21,416 nt of DNA from JAWVZH01 sp033722295 (GTDB lineage: Bacteria > Bacteroidota > Bacteroidia > Chitinophagales > Saprospiraceae). Positions 1 to 7,003 of the stretch are shown one piece after another (the first letter of the stretch is position 1; the number at the start of each line of letters is the position of its first letter). The notes under the pieces are model-generated. The model made no database searches and was not told the origin of the DNA. It worked only from the letters and a program-made list of their open reading frames with translations. The stretch is taken from NCBI GenBank assembly GCA_033722295.1, contig JAWVZH010000038.1, positions 1-21,416 on the forward strand. Reading direction: 5' to 3'. Both the position numbers and the translations under genes were made by a program.

Positions 1-941
1 AGCAGATCCGTAAAATCGTCTTCGGTCTCTCCCGGAAAGCCCACCATCATTGTTGTCCTGATAGCAATCTCCGGATGTATGTTTCTTATATCAGAAAGCA
101 ACTTTGTAGTTTGTTCTCGTGTGATCTGCCTTCTCATATTCCTGAGAACCGGATCACTGGCATGCTGCAGAGGTATATCAAGGTAGTTGCATACTTCGGG
201 CAACTCCTTCATTACTTCAATGATTTCAAGAGGGAATTTTGACGGATAAGCATAATGAAGTCTGATCCACTCTATACCGTCGACTTGCGACAACGCGACC
301 AACAGGTCAGGCAATCTGCGCCTCTTATAGATATCGAGACCATAATAAGTGAGCTCCTGAGCGATTAGCATGATCTCCTTCACACCGTTGGCAGCGAGGT
401 TTTGAGCTTCCTCGACAAGGGATTCTATTGACCTGGACCTATGTTGACCGCGCATAAGGGGGATGGCACAAAATGAGCAGGTCCGGTTACATCCTTCTGA
501 TATCTTCAGATAGGCCAAATGGGGCGCTGTAGTGGTCTGCCTCTCTCCTATCAGATTATGCTTATATTCTGCATTCAGGTATTGAAGCAGATCAGGCATA
601 TCCTGCGTGCCAAAAAAGGCATCTACCTCAGGCATCTCTTCCTTCAATTCATCCTTGTAACGCTCACTCAGACATCCAGTTACCACCAGCTGCTCTATAT
701 TTCCCTTTCTCTTTTCTTCGGTATAGGCCAGAATAGTATTAATGGACTCCTCCTTGGCCTTGTCTATAAAACCACATGTATTGATCACCACCGTAGAACT
801 ATTGCCATCAGCGGATTCATGTGTTGCTTCAATATCGCTGGCCTTGAGTTGGGTCAGGATGTTTTCCGAGTCAACCAGATTTTTTGAACACCCCAGGGTG
901 ATCAGATTGATGCTTTTGGAAGATGTAGACTTTGTTTTCAA
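1..941 (-). CDS. rimO: Ribosomal protein S12 methylthiotransferase RimO, C-terminus cut by window edge
   Basis: Radical-SAM methylthiotransferase that adds a methylthio group to an aspartate of ribosomal protein S12, in the cytoplasm. The 313 visible residues hold the N-terminal UPF0004 domain with its cluster cysteines C18 (in LGCSKNLVDSE), C56 and C90, then the radical-SAM motif GCNRTCSFC (C151, C155, C158), and GFPGET near residue 301. LGCSKNLVDSE and the motif context favour RimO over MiaB. The family is about 430-440 residues, so the end of the radical-SAM domain and the TRAM domain lie off the left edge. The start is TTG at 941: an in-frame TAG lies two codons upstream, no ATG precedes the first conserved motif, and a TAnnTTTG box at 961-968 leaves a leader of only about 13 nt. 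Family assignment is secure; the start is well argued but inferred. Confidence 0.93.
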   Translation of the reverse strand, partial: MKTKSTSSKSINLITLGCSKNLVDSENILTQLKASDIEATHESADGNSSTVVINTCGFIDKAKEESINTILAYTEEKRKGNIEQLVVTGCLSERYKDELKEEMPEVDAFFGTQDMPDLLQYLNAEYKHNLIGERQTTTAPHLAYLKISEGCNRTCSFCAIPLMRGQHRSRSIESLVEEAQNLAANGVKEIMLIAQELTYYGLDIYKRRRLPDLLVALSQVDGIEWIRLHYAYPSKFPLEIIEVMKELPEVCNYLDIPLQHASDPVLRNMRRQITREQTTKLLSDIRNIHPEIAIRTTMMVGFPGETEDDFTDL

Positions 942-960
942 ACTCTATAATTATGAGATG

Positions 961-968
961 CAAAGATA
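961..968 (-). promoter_or_regulatory. Bacteroidetes -7 box (TATCTTTG) for rimO
   Basis: On the minus strand the octamer TATCTTTG matches TAnnTTTG exactly and would place the transcript start near 954, about 13 nt before the TTG start of rimO. I see no good -33 TTTG at the usual distance, so support is the -7 match plus position. Confidence 0.5.
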
Positions 969-1119
969 GGAAGCCCTGAACCTCTTTCACATTTGTTCCA
1001 ACATCAACTGTATTTCTATCGTTCTAGAACTATTGATGTATATTCTTCAAATTTGCTCATGTGAACTCCTCAACTCCCAACCGAGACGATTAGTTCAGAA
1101 GTGTTAATATATTTATCGC

Positions 1120-1812
1120 ATGTTAGTTCGAAGTTTGTTGTTCCTCTTTATCATGTTCGGAAGCTGCACCTATTCAATGGCACAGTTTGGAGTTTCCGGG
1201 ATCTATAACTTTCACCAGGGCGCTGATGTCTGGGATAATGAGATCAATAGTAATGCGGAACATATTAAATCTGATGGTTTTGGAGTGTCACTTAACTACT
1301 GGTTCAGACTTAAGGACTACCGCGTTGAATTCTTGCCTGAACTGATGTATCTGGCGGGAAACCGATCAGCCGCATTGCTTGACGATACGCCTATCGATCA
1401 CGAATGGCAGCAATTAGCGCTTTACTTCAATGTCAACATATACCCATTTGATTTCGAAGGTGACTGCAATTGTCCGACTTTTGGTAAGGATGGCGGTTTT
1501 TTTGAAAAAGGGTTTTTCTTTCAATTGTCTCCGGGCGCGGGATATTACATCAATGAAACCAAATCATCAGAAGCGAGAGAATCTTCCGGTGTTGCTTTTC
1601 TTTCAGGTATCGGAGCCGGTCTTGATGTAGGTGTTGCAGAATACTTTACGATCACTCCGTTTGTCAGATATGTTATCGGATTCAATACAGAATGGCCACA
1701 GTCCGATCCTACGAATGCAGATGAGGGTAATTCCATACAGAGTTCGACCAGAGACTTTCTAGCTGGACTAAATGTTATTTACAGATTCGATTACAAGAAG
1801 AGAAGATTTTGA
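1120..1812 (+). CDS. Outer-membrane beta-barrel protein (porin-like), function unknown
   Basis: 230 residues with a type I signal peptide (hydrophobic stretch about 5-18, likely cut after the Ala of YSMAQ). The rest is alternating polar/hydrophobic strands rich in aromatic residues, such as FGVSLNYWFRL and AGLNVIYRFDY at the C-terminus, as expected for an 8-10 stranded outer-membrane barrel of the OmpW/OmpA-like beta-barrel class found widely in Bacteroidota. A central insert (about residues 108-125) carries two close cysteines (CNC) and looks like an extracellular loop. Its TGA stop overlaps the TTG start of the next gene, so the two are probably co-translated. No substrate can be named. The Cys at residue 16 sits in a poor lipobox, so lipidation is unlikely. 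Confidence 0.75.
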   Translation: MLVRSLLFLFIMFGSCTYSMAQFGVSGIYNFHQGADVWDNEINSNAEHIKSDGFGVSLNYWFRLKDYRVEFLPELMYLAGNRSAALLDDTPIDHEWQQLALYFNVNIYPFDFEGDCNCPTFGKDGGFFEKGFFFQLSPGAGYYINETKSSEARESSGVAFLSGIGAGLDVGVAEYFTITPFVRYVIGFNTEWPQSDPTNADEGNSIQSSTRDFLAGLNVIYRFDYKKRRF

Positions 1813-3284
1813 GAACAATATGGATCTGGGCACTCCTCCTCTATATTGTTACCATTGCATTCCAGGGGTACGGATTTGGATGCAGCGACCAGATAGAATT
1901 ACTTCCTGTAATCAAGTTTTGGCTGAGCGATAACAGTCTCTATCCTCACGATTTCTATATTCAATTCTTTGCCGGCAAATCCTTGACCGAAAGATCACCG
2001 TTCCTTTTACTACTCTACTATACAACAGGAATAGATCCACTTTTTATTTTTCTGCTTCATGCTTTGACGAGCATCTTGATGTTTGCCGGTATATTGAAGC
2101 TGTCATCGGTAATATCGGATTCTATATTTCCTGGCGTACTTACTACCCTCTTGCTGATTTCGGTACTTAGTTATATTAGTCTGGGAGGTAATGAGCTATT
2201 CTATAATTATCTGATTCCGAGTCTGCCGGCCAAAACATTAGCCGTTTGGAGTCTGGTCTTCTGGATAGAGCATCGTCCATATATTCCCTACCTGTTACTT
2301 GGAATCGCGACTTATTTCCAGCCCCTGGTAGGTCTACAGTTGTTCCTGATCCTATCCATCGTTCAAATTTTGGTCCGAAGCAATGGATATTCATTTGTAA
2401 AGGACGTCCTAATTTATAGCCTGATAGCAGGCCCATGGATTATTTCGCTACTGATTGCACAATCCGATGACCATCTACCGCTCAATCTATATTTTGAGAT
2501 CATTGAATTCAGGGTAGCTCATCATTTCTTTCCGGGATATTTTCACTGGTGGGACTATCTGGTGCTTGCATTCTTATTGTTACCCGCATTGATATTGTAC
2601 GGCAAAGAGCATAAGAGATTACAATACTTTTCCGCAATAGCAATACTAGGTTGTCTGATATACACATTAGGTGTTGAGCTGATGAAATGGGAGTTGGCCC
2701 TAAATACTCAATGGTTTAAGGTAACGATCTGGATAGAGTTATTAGGGATGTTAGCCATAACAGTCTGGATCAGAGAGTATTTACAACTGGGCAACAAGTT
2801 TATGACATTTGCCTCTTTAACCTTATTGGCCTCATTGGTGATGGTTGTGATCTCAGGTTTCAAATCACCGACATATAATGCTCCGTTCATTTCACCGGAT
2901 ACTGCGGAAAAGGAAGTAGCTCGCTGGATCAGGGATCATTCAGATGTGGATGATATAATACTTTATCCTCCGAATTTTTCCTGTTTTAAAATGTTCTCGG
3001 AAAGATCGGGTTATATAGATTTCAAAGCCATGATCCATCATCATGATTATATGAAAGAATACTACGAGCGTATCATACAGGCGTATCAGATCAATATTGA
3101 CGACAGGCGCGAGTTGGGTTTACAGAATATGTTGAATAAAGGTGAACGACATCTTCTTGATCTGGATCACGAAGCTTTAGGCATAGATTATCTTATAATT
3201 CCCAGTCATTACGACTTGGGTCGACAGTCAATATTCAGTACACAAGCTCAGCCCGAATTGTCTGTTTATCCCATAAGTCACTGA
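1809..3284 (+). CDS. Polytopic membrane protein, DUF6798/GT-C-like, function unknown
   Basis: 491 residues with roughly ten hydrophobic membrane segments between residues 1 and about 355, then a soluble C-terminal part. The first extracytoplasmic loop carries SLYPHDFY and ERSPFLLL. The C-terminal segment (about 360-410) reads EVARWIRDHSDVDDIILYPP...FSERSGYIDFK. This layout resembles DUF6798-type or GT-C glycosyltransferase-fold proteins, whose late domain contains a similar W-I-R...P...R pattern; I hold this as a resemblance only. The start is TTG, overlapping the previous stop as TTGA; the next in-frame Met is near residue 91, after conserved-looking membrane segments, so TTG is the sensible start. 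The gene ends 7 bp inside the convergent TrmH-like gene. Neither catalytic residues nor a substrate can be assigned. Confidence 0.7.
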   Translation: MRTIWIWALLLYIVTIAFQGYGFGCSDQIELLPVIKFWLSDNSLYPHDFYIQFFAGKSLTERSPFLLLLYYTTGIDPLFIFLLHALTSILMFAGILKLSSVISDSIFPGVLTTLLLISVLSYISLGGNELFYNYLIPSLPAKTLAVWSLVFWIEHRPYIPYLLLGIATYFQPLVGLQLFLILSIVQILVRSNGYSFVKDVLIYSLIAGPWIISLLIAQSDDHLPLNLYFEIIEFRVAHHFFPGYFHWWDYLVLAFLLLPALILYGKEHKRLQYFSAIAILGCLIYTLGVELMKWELALNTQWFKVTIWIELLGMLAITVWIREYLQLGNKFMTFASLTLLASLVMVVISGFKSPTYNAPFISPDTAEKEVARWIRDHSDVDDIILYPPNFSCFKMFSERSGYIDFKAMIHHHDYMKEYYERIIQAYQINIDDRRELGLQNMLNKGERHLLDLDHEALGIDYLIIPSHYDLGRQSIFSTQAQPELSVYPISH

Positions 3285-3814
3285 TGGCGCAGTTGACCGA
3301 TAAGCGCCCATAAGACGATCCCGGTGCAGACAGAAACATTGATGGAATGTTTGGTGCCAAACTGTTCGATCTCGATAGCCCGGTCTAAGAGCGGCATGAG
3401 ATCATCTCCTATTCCTTCTACCTCATTGCCCATGACGATTGCTACCTTATTGCCTTCGTATTTAAAATTTTGAAGTAATGTGCTGTTGTCAGTTTGTTCT
3501 ACACCGATGATCTCATACCCCTCTTTTCGTAAGGTGGCAAGTGAGTCTTCCGTCCTGGAAAAATGTTCCCAATTCACCGTTTTCGTGGCGCCGATGGCTG
3601 TCTTATTGATCTCTTTATGCGGGGGCCTTGGTGAGATCCCGCAAATATGGATCTTTTCGATCGCAAAGGCGTCAGCACTCCGAAACATTGCCCCTATATT
3701 ATGACCTGAACGGATATTGTCAGCTACCAGGATGATCGGGTTCTTGCGCATTTCAGCAAATGTCTCAGGAGATACCCGATCCAGTTCTTCAAGCCTCAGC
3801 TTTGACAACGTCAT
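3278..3814 (-). CDS. TrmH/SpoU-family RNA 2'-O-methyltransferase
   Basis: SPOUT-class RNA ribose methyltransferase using S-adenosylmethionine; 178 residues, the compact form lacking the N-terminal RNA-binding domain of larger members. Motif 1 is at 33-50 (N33, R35, N39, G41, R45), motif 2 at 126-134 (IVMGNEVEG) and motif 3 at 150-161 (EQFGTKHSINVS), which together form the knotted cofactor site. In motif 3 the usual Pro of the I-P-x-x-G pattern is replaced by Glu150 (GAA codon), which is unusual. The ATG lies 26 bp inside the end of pyrG, so the gene is translated from the pyrG transcript; the N-terminus KLRLEELDR matches what precedes motif 1 in Bacteroidota relatives, supporting this start over Met22. 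The target (tRNA or rRNA position) cannot be told from sequence. Confidence 0.88.
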   Translation of the reverse strand: MTLSKLRLEELDRVSPETFAEMRKNPIILVADNIRSGHNIGAMFRSADAFAIEKIHICGISPRPPHKEINKTAIGATKTVNWEHFSRTEDSLATLRKEGYEIIGVEQTDNSTLLQNFKYEGNKVAIVMGNEVEGIGDDLMPLLDRAIEIEQFGTKHSINVSVCTGIVLWALIGQLRHQ

Positions 3815-5423
3815 TCTTGGTCTCTTTATACTTCATCGCCGCTTTGACAAAACTCACAAAGAGCGGATGCGGAGCCTCAACGGTACTTTTCAACTCTGGG
3901 TGGAATTGCACACCGATGAACCAGGGGTGATCTTCTATTTCTATGATCTCGACGAGATTGGTATCAGGATTGATGCCTCCGATTATCATGCCGGCATTTT
4001 TTAGATCCTCGGCATAAGCATCATTGAACTCATATCTGTGGCGATGGCGTTCAAAAATGGTATCTGACTGGTAGATCGCTGAGGATCTGCTACGTTGGGA
4101 AAGTTTGCATTCATATTTACCAAGACGCATCGTACCGCCTTTTTGGGTAATGTTTCTTTGTTCCAGCATGAGGTCTATCACAGGATGCGATGTCGCCTCA
4201 TCGATTTCAGTTGATGCGGCATCTTTGAGATGAAGGACATTTCTTGCAAACTCTACTACAGCACATTGCATACCCAGGCAAATACCGAAGAAAGGGATCC
4301 TGTTCTCCCTGACATATCTTATGGCTTCCAGCTTGCCATCTATGCCTCTTTCCCCAAATCCGGGAGCTACCAAAACGCCATCCAGATTTTTCAGTTTTCT
4401 GCGCGCGTCTTCAGAGTTATTGATGGATTCGGAATGGATGGCGTCTACCTCCACTTTGCAATAGTTGACTGTTCCGGCATGTACAAAGGATTCATGGATC
4501 GACTTATAGGCATCTTGTAGTTCATTATACTTGCCCACCAATCCGATTCTCACCTTCTTTCTGGGATTATTCAATTTGGTCATGAAAGATCTCCAGACTT
4601 TGAGATTAGGCTCTGTATAGTTGTCAATGGAAATACTTTCCAGGACGCGCAGATCCAGTTCTTCTTCCTGCATTAATAATGGCACCTCATAAATACTGCT
4701 GGCATCGATAGCTTCTATCACACAACTTCTTTTCACATTGCAGAATAAAGCCAGTTTGTCCCTGATCTCCTCGGTAAGCGGATATTCGCTTCGACAACAC
4801 AGGATATCTGCCTGGATCCCTGCTTCGAGAAGCAACTTTACAGAGTGTTGTGTTGGTTTGGTTTTTAGTTCTTTCGCAGCACTGAGATAAGGTATCAGTG
4901 TCAAATGGACGATACAGCAATTCGAAGGACCGAGTTCCATCCTCAGTTGCCTAACGGCTTCCAGATACGGCAGGCTTTCAATGTCGCCGACGGTGCCTCC
5001 AAGTTCAGTAATGATAACGTCCCGGGTGCCGTCATCGAGTTTTTTAACACGTTCTTTGATCTCGTCGGTAATATGAGGTATGACCTGGACGGTCTTTCCG
5101 AGAAATTCTCCTGCCCTCTCCTTCTCGATCACAGTCTGATATATCCTTCCTGTGGTCACATTGTTGTCCTGAGAAGTGGGACGGTTCAGAAAACGTTCAT
5201 AATGTCCGAGGTCGAGGTCGGTTTCAGCTCCATCATCCGTCACATAGCATTCACCATGCTCATAAGGGTTGAGCGTTCCAGGATCAACATTAATGTATGG
5301 ATCGAATTTCTGAATGGTAACTCTGATGCCTCTTGCCTGAAGAAGCTTGGCAAGAGAGGCTGCAATAATCCCCTTTCCCAGAGAAGAGGTCACACCACCC
5401 GTAATGAATACATATTTAGCCAT
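3789..5423 (-). CDS. pyrG: CTP synthase (glutamine-hydrolysing)
   Basis: Makes CTP from UTP, ATP and glutamine, the last step of de novo pyrimidine nucleotide synthesis; cytoplasmic homotetramer. The 544 residues are full length for the family. The N-terminal synthetase domain (1 to about 270) carries the ATP-binding loop SSLGKG (13-18), KFDPYINVDPGTLNPYEHGE (39-58) and DDGAETDLDLGHYERF. The C-terminal class I glutamine amidotransferase domain (about 290-535) carries the nucleophile Cys382 in GICLGMQ, with His508 and Glu510 in FHPE completing the triad. Start ATG at 5423 gives the classic MAKYVFITGGV N-terminus. A TACCTTTG -7 box at 5471-5478 predicts a leader of about 41 nt. First gene of an apparent two-gene transcript with the TrmH-family gene. 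No truncation or odd residue seen. Confidence 0.98.
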   Translation of the reverse strand: MAKYVFITGGVTSSLGKGIIAASLAKLLQARGIRVTIQKFDPYINVDPGTLNPYEHGECYVTDDGAETDLDLGHYERFLNRPTSQDNNVTTGRIYQTVIEKERAGEFLGKTVQVIPHITDEIKERVKKLDDGTRDVIITELGGTVGDIESLPYLEAVRQLRMELGPSNCCIVHLTLIPYLSAAKELKTKPTQHSVKLLLEAGIQADILCCRSEYPLTEEIRDKLALFCNVKRSCVIEAIDASSIYEVPLLMQEEELDLRVLESISIDNYTEPNLKVWRSFMTKLNNPRKKVRIGLVGKYNELQDAYKSIHESFVHAGTVNYCKVEVDAIHSESINNSEDARRKLKNLDGVLVAPGFGERGIDGKLEAIRYVRENRIPFFGICLGMQCAVVEFARNVLHLKDAASTEIDEATSHPVIDLMLEQRNITQKGGTMRLGKYECKLSQRSRSSAIYQSDTIFERHRHRYEFNDAYAEDLKNAGMIIGGINPDTNLVEIIEIEDHPWFIGVQFHPELKSTVEAPHPLFVSFVKAAMKYKETKNDVVKAEA

Positions 5424-5470
5424 AATTATTTGTCCTTTGCAGCCTGTCGGCTAGCATTCAGTACGGGACT

Positions 5471-5478
5471 CAAAGGTA
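5471..5478 (-). promoter_or_regulatory. Bacteroidetes -7 box (TACCTTTG) for pyrG
   Basis: Minus-strand TACCTTTG matches TAnnTTTG exactly. An AT-rich stretch with TTTA lies about 20 nt upstream as a weak -33 candidate. The transcript would start near 5464, about 41 nt before the pyrG ATG. Confidence 0.5.
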
Positions 5479-5641
5479 ACACCTTTTATAATTATATTTA
5501 AATTATCCCAATTTGTGTCTGATATAAAAGCTTTTCAGTATCATTTTGAATATCTAGCCTAAACATATTTGGGATCAACCTAAGCAAACTATTTAACAAA
5601 TGGATAATACAAATACTGCTGTGAAGCAGGCCTTGAGGTAA

Positions 5642-5649
5642 TAGTTTTG
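5642..5649 (+). promoter_or_regulatory. Possible -7 box (TAGTTTTG) just before the hairpin
   Basis: Exact TAnnTTTG match on the plus strand. The implied start, near 5656, falls 5 nt before the left arm of the hairpin at 5661. There is no clear -33 TTTG at about 19-21 nt upstream, so the call rests on the octamer and its placement. Confidence 0.3.
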
Positions 5650-5655
5650 CCAAAC

Positions 5656-5725
5656 GAACAGGCTGAAAGGTTCTTACAATTAAGGGACAACTTGTGTAAG
5701 TCAACCTTTCAGCCCTTTTATTTAA
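5656..5725 (+). ncRNA. Candidate small RNA or leader hairpin complementary to the porin start region
   Basis: Seen directly: arms 5661-5672 (GGCTGAAAGGTT) and 5703-5714 (AACCTTTCAGCC) pair perfectly over 12 bp; the inner arms CTTACA (5673-5678) and TGTAAG (5695-5700) add 6 bp, with a 2-nt bulge at 5701-5702. The top can close further as AAG/CTT around the loop GGACAA (5685-5690). The 3' flank is CTTTTATTTAA, as expected of an intrinsic terminator on the plus strand only. GGGACAACTT (5684-5693) is the exact reverse complement of AAGTTGTCCC (5772-5781), the ten bases abutting the porin ATG. Inference: a roughly 65-nt RNA starting near 5656, ending at the hairpin, and pairing through its loop with the porin mRNA start region. 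It could instead be a DNA-level operator or part of a longer porin leader. Confidence 0.35.
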
Positions 5726-5747
5726 TATACTGTTAACATTGGATATG

Positions 5748-5755
5748 TACCTTTG
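5748..5755 (+). promoter_or_regulatory. Bacteroidetes -7 box (TACCTTTG) for the porin-nptA operon
   Basis: Exact TAnnTTTG match; TTTATTTA at 5717-5724 lies at a suitable distance as a degenerate -33 element. The start would be near 5762, giving a leader of about 20 nt that consists largely of the AAGTTGTCCC element complementary to the upstream hairpin loop. The palindrome GTTAAC lies between the two boxes at 5732-5737; whether it is a regulator site is unknown. Confidence 0.55.
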
Positions 5756-5781
5756 CGCTGTTCGTAATAATAAGTTGTCCC

Positions 5782-6981
5782 ATGCGCAAGGTTATCTTCA
5801 GTGTCATTCTTTTAATGACCTCACTCAATTACACCTATTCTCAATTCATTCCAGCCAATTTTGGCAAGGGTCTCAGGATTGTGGGAAAAGATAGTTCATA
5901 TTATTTGAAACTCGGACTGAGATTTCAGAATCTTTTCACCTCGGACTGGATGAGTAATGAAGAAGGTAATTACTCTCATGAGTCTGCATCTTTTCTTGTA
6001 AGACGTTCCAGGATCAAAGCTGATGGTTGGATACTTAACACTGGCTTAAAGTATAAGCTTGAGCTTGCCTTATCCAACAGAGATGTTGCCGGTGGTCACA
6101 GCCCGGAGTTCCGTAATACTGCTAACATTGTTCTCGATGCTTTTATCAGATGGAGGTTCTATAAGAATCTCAGTATCCAGTTTGGCCAGGCAAAGCTTCC
6201 CGGTAACAGGGAAAGAGTTATTTCTTCAGGCAACCTTCAATTCGTGGATCGTTCTTTGTTAAATTCAAGATTTACGCTTGACAGGGACGTTGGAATTCAA
6301 TTACGAAACCATCACTTCCTATTTAACCGATTTCTGATTCGTGAGATCATTGCATTTGGACAAGGTGAAGGAAGAAATGTTACTTCAGGTTTTCATGGAG
6401 GTTTCGATTATACCGCACGTATCGAATTGCTGCCATTCGGTGAATTCGCAGGCAAGGGAGATTATGTAGGAGCAGCTATACGAAGAGAGGAAAAAGTCAA
6501 ATTGTCAGTTGCTGTGACTTATGATTACAATGCAAATGCAGTGAGAGAAAGGGGCCAATTAGGGACTTTTATAATAAATGAGACAGGATCCTACATTGGA
6601 AAGGATCTCAAATCAATTCATGCGGATATGATGCTTAAATATAGAGGATGGAGCATGATGGCAGAATATGCGCACAGAGAAGTATCTGGAGAGCCTGTGG
6701 TATTTGATGAAGATATGACTGAAATAGGTACATATTATACAGGTGAAGCCATCAATGTGCAGGTGGGAGCGTTCTTCACAGATACCTGGGAGGCTGCAAT
6801 AAGATACACTGAAGTTTTTCCCGATGTATTGGTGGCAGAAAATGAGACACAGTATACCTTTGGACTATCAAAGTACGTCGTTGGGCATAAATTGAAGATA
6901 CAAACCGATTTCACGTATGTTGATAAGGATATATCACATGACATCTTGCTATGGAGGCTTCAAGTGGAAGTGCACCTTTGA
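5782..6981 (+). CDS. Phosphate-selective porin O/P family outer-membrane protein
   Basis: 399 residues with a signal peptide (hydrophobic core about 5-17, likely cut after the Ser of TYSQF), followed by a long beta-barrel of alternating aromatic strands typical of the Porin_O_P family (OprO/OprP of Pseudomonas). Family-like signatures are LVRRSRIKADGWI near residue 73, QFGQAKLPGNRERVISSGNLQFVDRS (about 133-158) and the C-terminal aromatic strand. Many Arg and Lys residues in the barrel suit anion passage. The gene is followed after 22 bp by a Na+/Pi cotransporter, which supports phosphate as substrate; the specificity itself is inferred from family and neighbour. The start ATG directly abuts AAGTTGTCCC, which complements the upstream hairpin loop, so post-transcriptional control is plausible. 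Confidence 0.85.
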   Translation: MRKVIFSVILLMTSLNYTYSQFIPANFGKGLRIVGKDSSYYLKLGLRFQNLFTSDWMSNEEGNYSHESASFLVRRSRIKADGWILNTGLKYKLELALSNRDVAGGHSPEFRNTANIVLDAFIRWRFYKNLSIQFGQAKLPGNRERVISSGNLQFVDRSLLNSRFTLDRDVGIQLRNHHFLFNRFLIREIIAFGQGEGRNVTSGFHGGFDYTARIELLPFGEFAGKGDYVGAAIRREEKVKLSVAVTYDYNANAVRERGQLGTFIINETGSYIGKDLKSIHADMMLKYRGWSMMAEYAHREVSGEPVVFDEDMTEIGTYYTGEAINVQVGAFFTDTWEAAIRYTEVFPDVLVAENETQYTFGLSKYVVGHKLKIQTDFTYVDKDISHDILLWRLQVEVHL

Positions 6982-7003
6982 ATAATATAACACAAAACGG
7001 AAA

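Larger units (their letters stand above)
5424..5781. other. Divergent control region between pyrG and the phosphate porin gene
   Basis: 358 bp without a credible gene. It holds the pyrG promoter (5471-5478, minus), a possible promoter at 5642-5649 (plus), a long hairpin with a U-rich 3' flank (5661-5714), and the porin promoter (5748-5755, plus). The stretch 5490-5600 is AT-rich and shows nothing else that I can name. A 68-codon minus-strand open frame across 5498-5704 has no recognisable features and contains the hairpin, so I do not call it. Confidence 0.7.

Noticed and set aside
519..887. 122-codon plus-strand frame opposite rimO
   Set aside because: The opposite strand encodes the conserved cysteine motifs of RimO in the correct frame, so this is a shadow.
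4905..5501. 198-codon plus-strand frame opposite pyrG
   Set aside because: Antisense shadow of the conserved CTP synthase N-terminus; it also crosses the pyrG promoter.
5498..5704. 68-codon minus-strand open frame between pyrG and the porin
   Set aside because: No signal peptide, domain or promoter suits it, and it runs through the long hairpin; the frame is best explained by chance in an AT-rich gap.
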